DNA of 38,941 nucleotides, from contig MFBV01000044.1 in assembly GCA_001776505.1 (NCBI GenBank), positions 1 through 38,941 of the forward strand, given 5' to 3'. Below are positions 37,453-38,941 of the stretch, piece after piece. How positions within the stretch are numbered: position 1 is the first letter of the stretch; the number at the start of each line of letters is the position of its first letter. The stretch is from Candidatus Curtissbacteria bacterium RIFCSPLOWO2_02_FULL_40_11. Lineage in GTDB: Bacteria; Patescibacteriota; Microgenomatia; Curtissbacterales; GWA2-41-24. A program made the translations under genes and the position numbers. The notes under the pieces are model-generated. The model was not told where the DNA came from. It did not search any database and saw nothing but the letters and a program-made list of their open reading frames with translations.

Positions 37453-38941
37453 ATGGCTATTTTAAAATTATTTGGGCAGATTACGACAAAAATTATTGGA
37501 TTCTTAATTGGATTTTTGACCTGGTTCATTCGCTTGGTAACTTTTTTTGGTGATGTCACAATTTGGACTTTAAAGCAGTTTTCAAAAGCAATTGTCGCAG
37601 TTTTCAAAAAAGCCAGGTTTGATCTTCTTAAATTAAAACCTGTTAAAGCAACAAGAAAAACACTTAAACACCCGCTTATTCATCAGGACAGAAGCTTTAA
37701 GGTAGGACTAGCCACGATTTTTATTTTAATAACAGTGAGCTGGTTTATAACTCGCGATTTACCAAGTCCTAAGCAGCTCGAAAATCGAGAGATCCCGCAA
37801 ACTACAAAAATTTATGACAGAAATGGCGAGCTTTTATTTAATGTTTATACAGATGAAAACAGGACTCTTGTTCCTTTGAGTGAAGTTCCCCAACATATGA
37901 TTCGGGCGACACTGGCAATTGAGGATAAAGATTTTTATAAGCACAAAGGCTTTGATATTTACGGAATAGTTAGAGCATTTAATAAAACAGTGTTTCAGGG
38001 TACTTTGCAAGGTGGCTCGACAATTACCCAACAGCTCGTTAAAAGTGTTTTTTTGACGCCAGAGCGAACAATCGATCGAAAGCTAAAAGAGCTATATTTA
38101 GCATTTCGAGTCGAAATGGCCTTCCCAAAAGACAGAATTTTGGAAATGTATTTGAACCAAGTTCCTTTTGGCGGAACTGCTTGGGGGGTTGCAGCTGCCG
38201 CTGAACAATATTTTGGCAAAGAAGTTAAAGATTTAACTCTTGCAGAGAGTGCAATGCTTGCTGGTTTGCCGGCCGCACCGAGTTATTATTCACCTTTTGG
38301 GCAAGATCCAACGCGAGCCAAAACTCGTCAGATTTTGGTTTTGAATCGAATGATCGAAGAAGGTTATATAACTCGCGATGAAGCAGAAATCGTTTCAAAA
38401 GAAGAACTCAAATTTCAAGAGGCAAGAATAGATATAAAAGCACCACACTTTGTAATGTTTGTAAGGGAATTTCTAGCAGAAAAATACGGTGAGACTGTTG
38501 CAGCACATGGCGGATTGAAAGTAACTACTTCGCTTGATCTAGGAATTCAGGAAGAAGCACAAAAAATTGTGGCCGACAATGTAAATGGACTTTCCAGCTT
38601 CAACGTTGGGAACGGTGCGGCTCTTGTGACAAAACCAAAAAGTGGAGAAATTTTAGCAATGGTCGGTAGTAAGGATTTCTTTGATGTTGAGAATGACGGC
38701 AATGTAAATGTAACCGTTGCGCTGCGGCAGCCTGGATCTTCTATTAAGCCGGTAAATTATGCAACTGCCCTGGAGCGAAAATTAATCACCCCAGCAACAA
38801 TTATTATCGATTCACCGACAACTTTTTCCGGTGGACCAAAACCATATAGACCAGTTAATTACGATGGTAAGTATCATGGGGCTGTTTCTGCGCGAGAAGC
38901 CCTCGCGAACTCATACAATATTCCGGCAGTAAAAGTTCTGG
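37453..38941 (+). CDS. Class A penicillin-binding protein (PBP1A-type), 3' end missing
   Basis: 496 residues visible; the gene runs off the right edge. An unusually long N-terminal part with hydrophobic stretches (about 10-50) and a membrane segment (84-100, GLATIFILITVSWFI) precedes the GT51 glycosyltransferase: IEDKDFYKHKGFD (156-168, catalytic Glu157), GGSTITQQLVKS (from 187), RILEMYLNQVPFGG. The transpeptidase domain has the active-site SSIK (Ser429, Lys432 in RQPGSSIKP) and SYN (487-489). It polymerises and cross-links peptidoglycan at the outer face of the membrane. TAAAAT lies about 22 nt before the ATG. Confidence 0.96.
   Translation, partial: MAILKLFGQITTKIIGFLIGFLTWFIRLVTFFGDVTIWTLKQFSKAIVAVFKKARFDLLKLKPVKATRKTLKHPLIHQDRSFKVGLATIFILITVSWFITRDLPSPKQLENREIPQTTKIYDRNGELLFNVYTDENRTLVPLSEVPQHMIRATLAIEDKDFYKHKGFDIYGIVRAFNKTVFQGTLQGGSTITQQLVKSVFLTPERTIDRKLKELYLAFRVEMAFPKDRILEMYLNQVPFGGTAWGVAAAAEQYFGKEVKDLTLAESAMLAGLPAAPSYYSPFGQDPTRAKTRQILVLNRMIEEGYITRDEAEIVSKEELKFQEARIDIKAPHFVMFVREFLAEKYGETVAAHGGLKVTTSLDLGIQEEAQKIVADNVNGLSSFNVGNGAALVTKPKSGEILAMVGSKDFFDVENDGNVNVTVALRQPGSSIKPVNYATALERKLITPATIIIDSPTTFSGGPKPYRPVNYDGKYHGAVSAREALANSYNIPAVKVL

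Overview
The window looks like chromosomal DNA of an uncultured, reduced-genome bacterium of the Patescibacteria (CPR) type, most likely a Microgenomates-like lineage. This is an inference from several things seen here: low G+C; tight operons; an IF2 that begins at its G domain; short HrcA, DnaJ and Lon-like proteins; cell-wall genes (LCP, MurJ, FemX, PBP1A) with no outer-membrane genes; an LPxxG-type surface protein; and A/T-rich linkers between genes. I saw no tRNA, rRNA or CRISPR array.

Layout. 1-8878 (minus strand): end of an unknown gene, a protease-less Lon ATPase, a membrane-anchored protein, then pnp, rpsO, a degenerate DHH protein, infB and nusA, a compact translation/RNA operon. 9019-13744 (minus): the heat-shock operon hrcA-grpE-dnaK-X-dnaJ, preceded by a sigma70-type promoter overlapped by a CIRCE-like operator. 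13752-18731: a Nudix hydrolase, an unknown plus-strand gene, a VapBC-like toxin-antitoxin (TA) pair, lepA, a dead reverse transcriptase and an unknown gene. 18785-21631: a small inverted-repeat element, murJ, rpsT and a small sortase-substrate-like protein. 21651-24886 (minus): trxA-tpiA-LCP-ispG operon. 24998-33503: PcrA/UvrD helicase, RnfD-like and FemX-like proteins, a membrane-anchored methyltransferase and a large helicase-nuclease. 33652-38941: an unknown gene, a MazEF-like TA pair, rmuC, two small membrane proteins and the start of a class A penicillin-binding protein.

The most unusual signal: five conserved genes (rpsO, lepA, rpsT, the helicase-nuclease and rmuC) are each followed by an extra, diverged copy of their own last ~13-40 codons, ending in a stop codon. 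The copies differ from the intact gene mostly at synonymous positions. At lepA and rmuC a complete TA cassette lies exactly between the gene and its orphan tail, and the two cassettes have homologous ribbon-helix-helix antitoxins but unrelated toxins. At rpsO, rpsT and the helicase a palindrome marks the junction. I read this as scars of recombination with relatives' DNA at gene 3' ends, carrying TA cassettes or palindromes and leaving the old 3' tail behind.

Other themes: palindromic repeats inserted in frame inside lepA, pcrA and the helicase-nuclease; two 26-28 bp palindromes with matched compensatory differences; an ispG that seems to start at AUA; and -10 hexamers only 5-10 nt before at least ten start codons, suggesting widespread leaderless transcripts.
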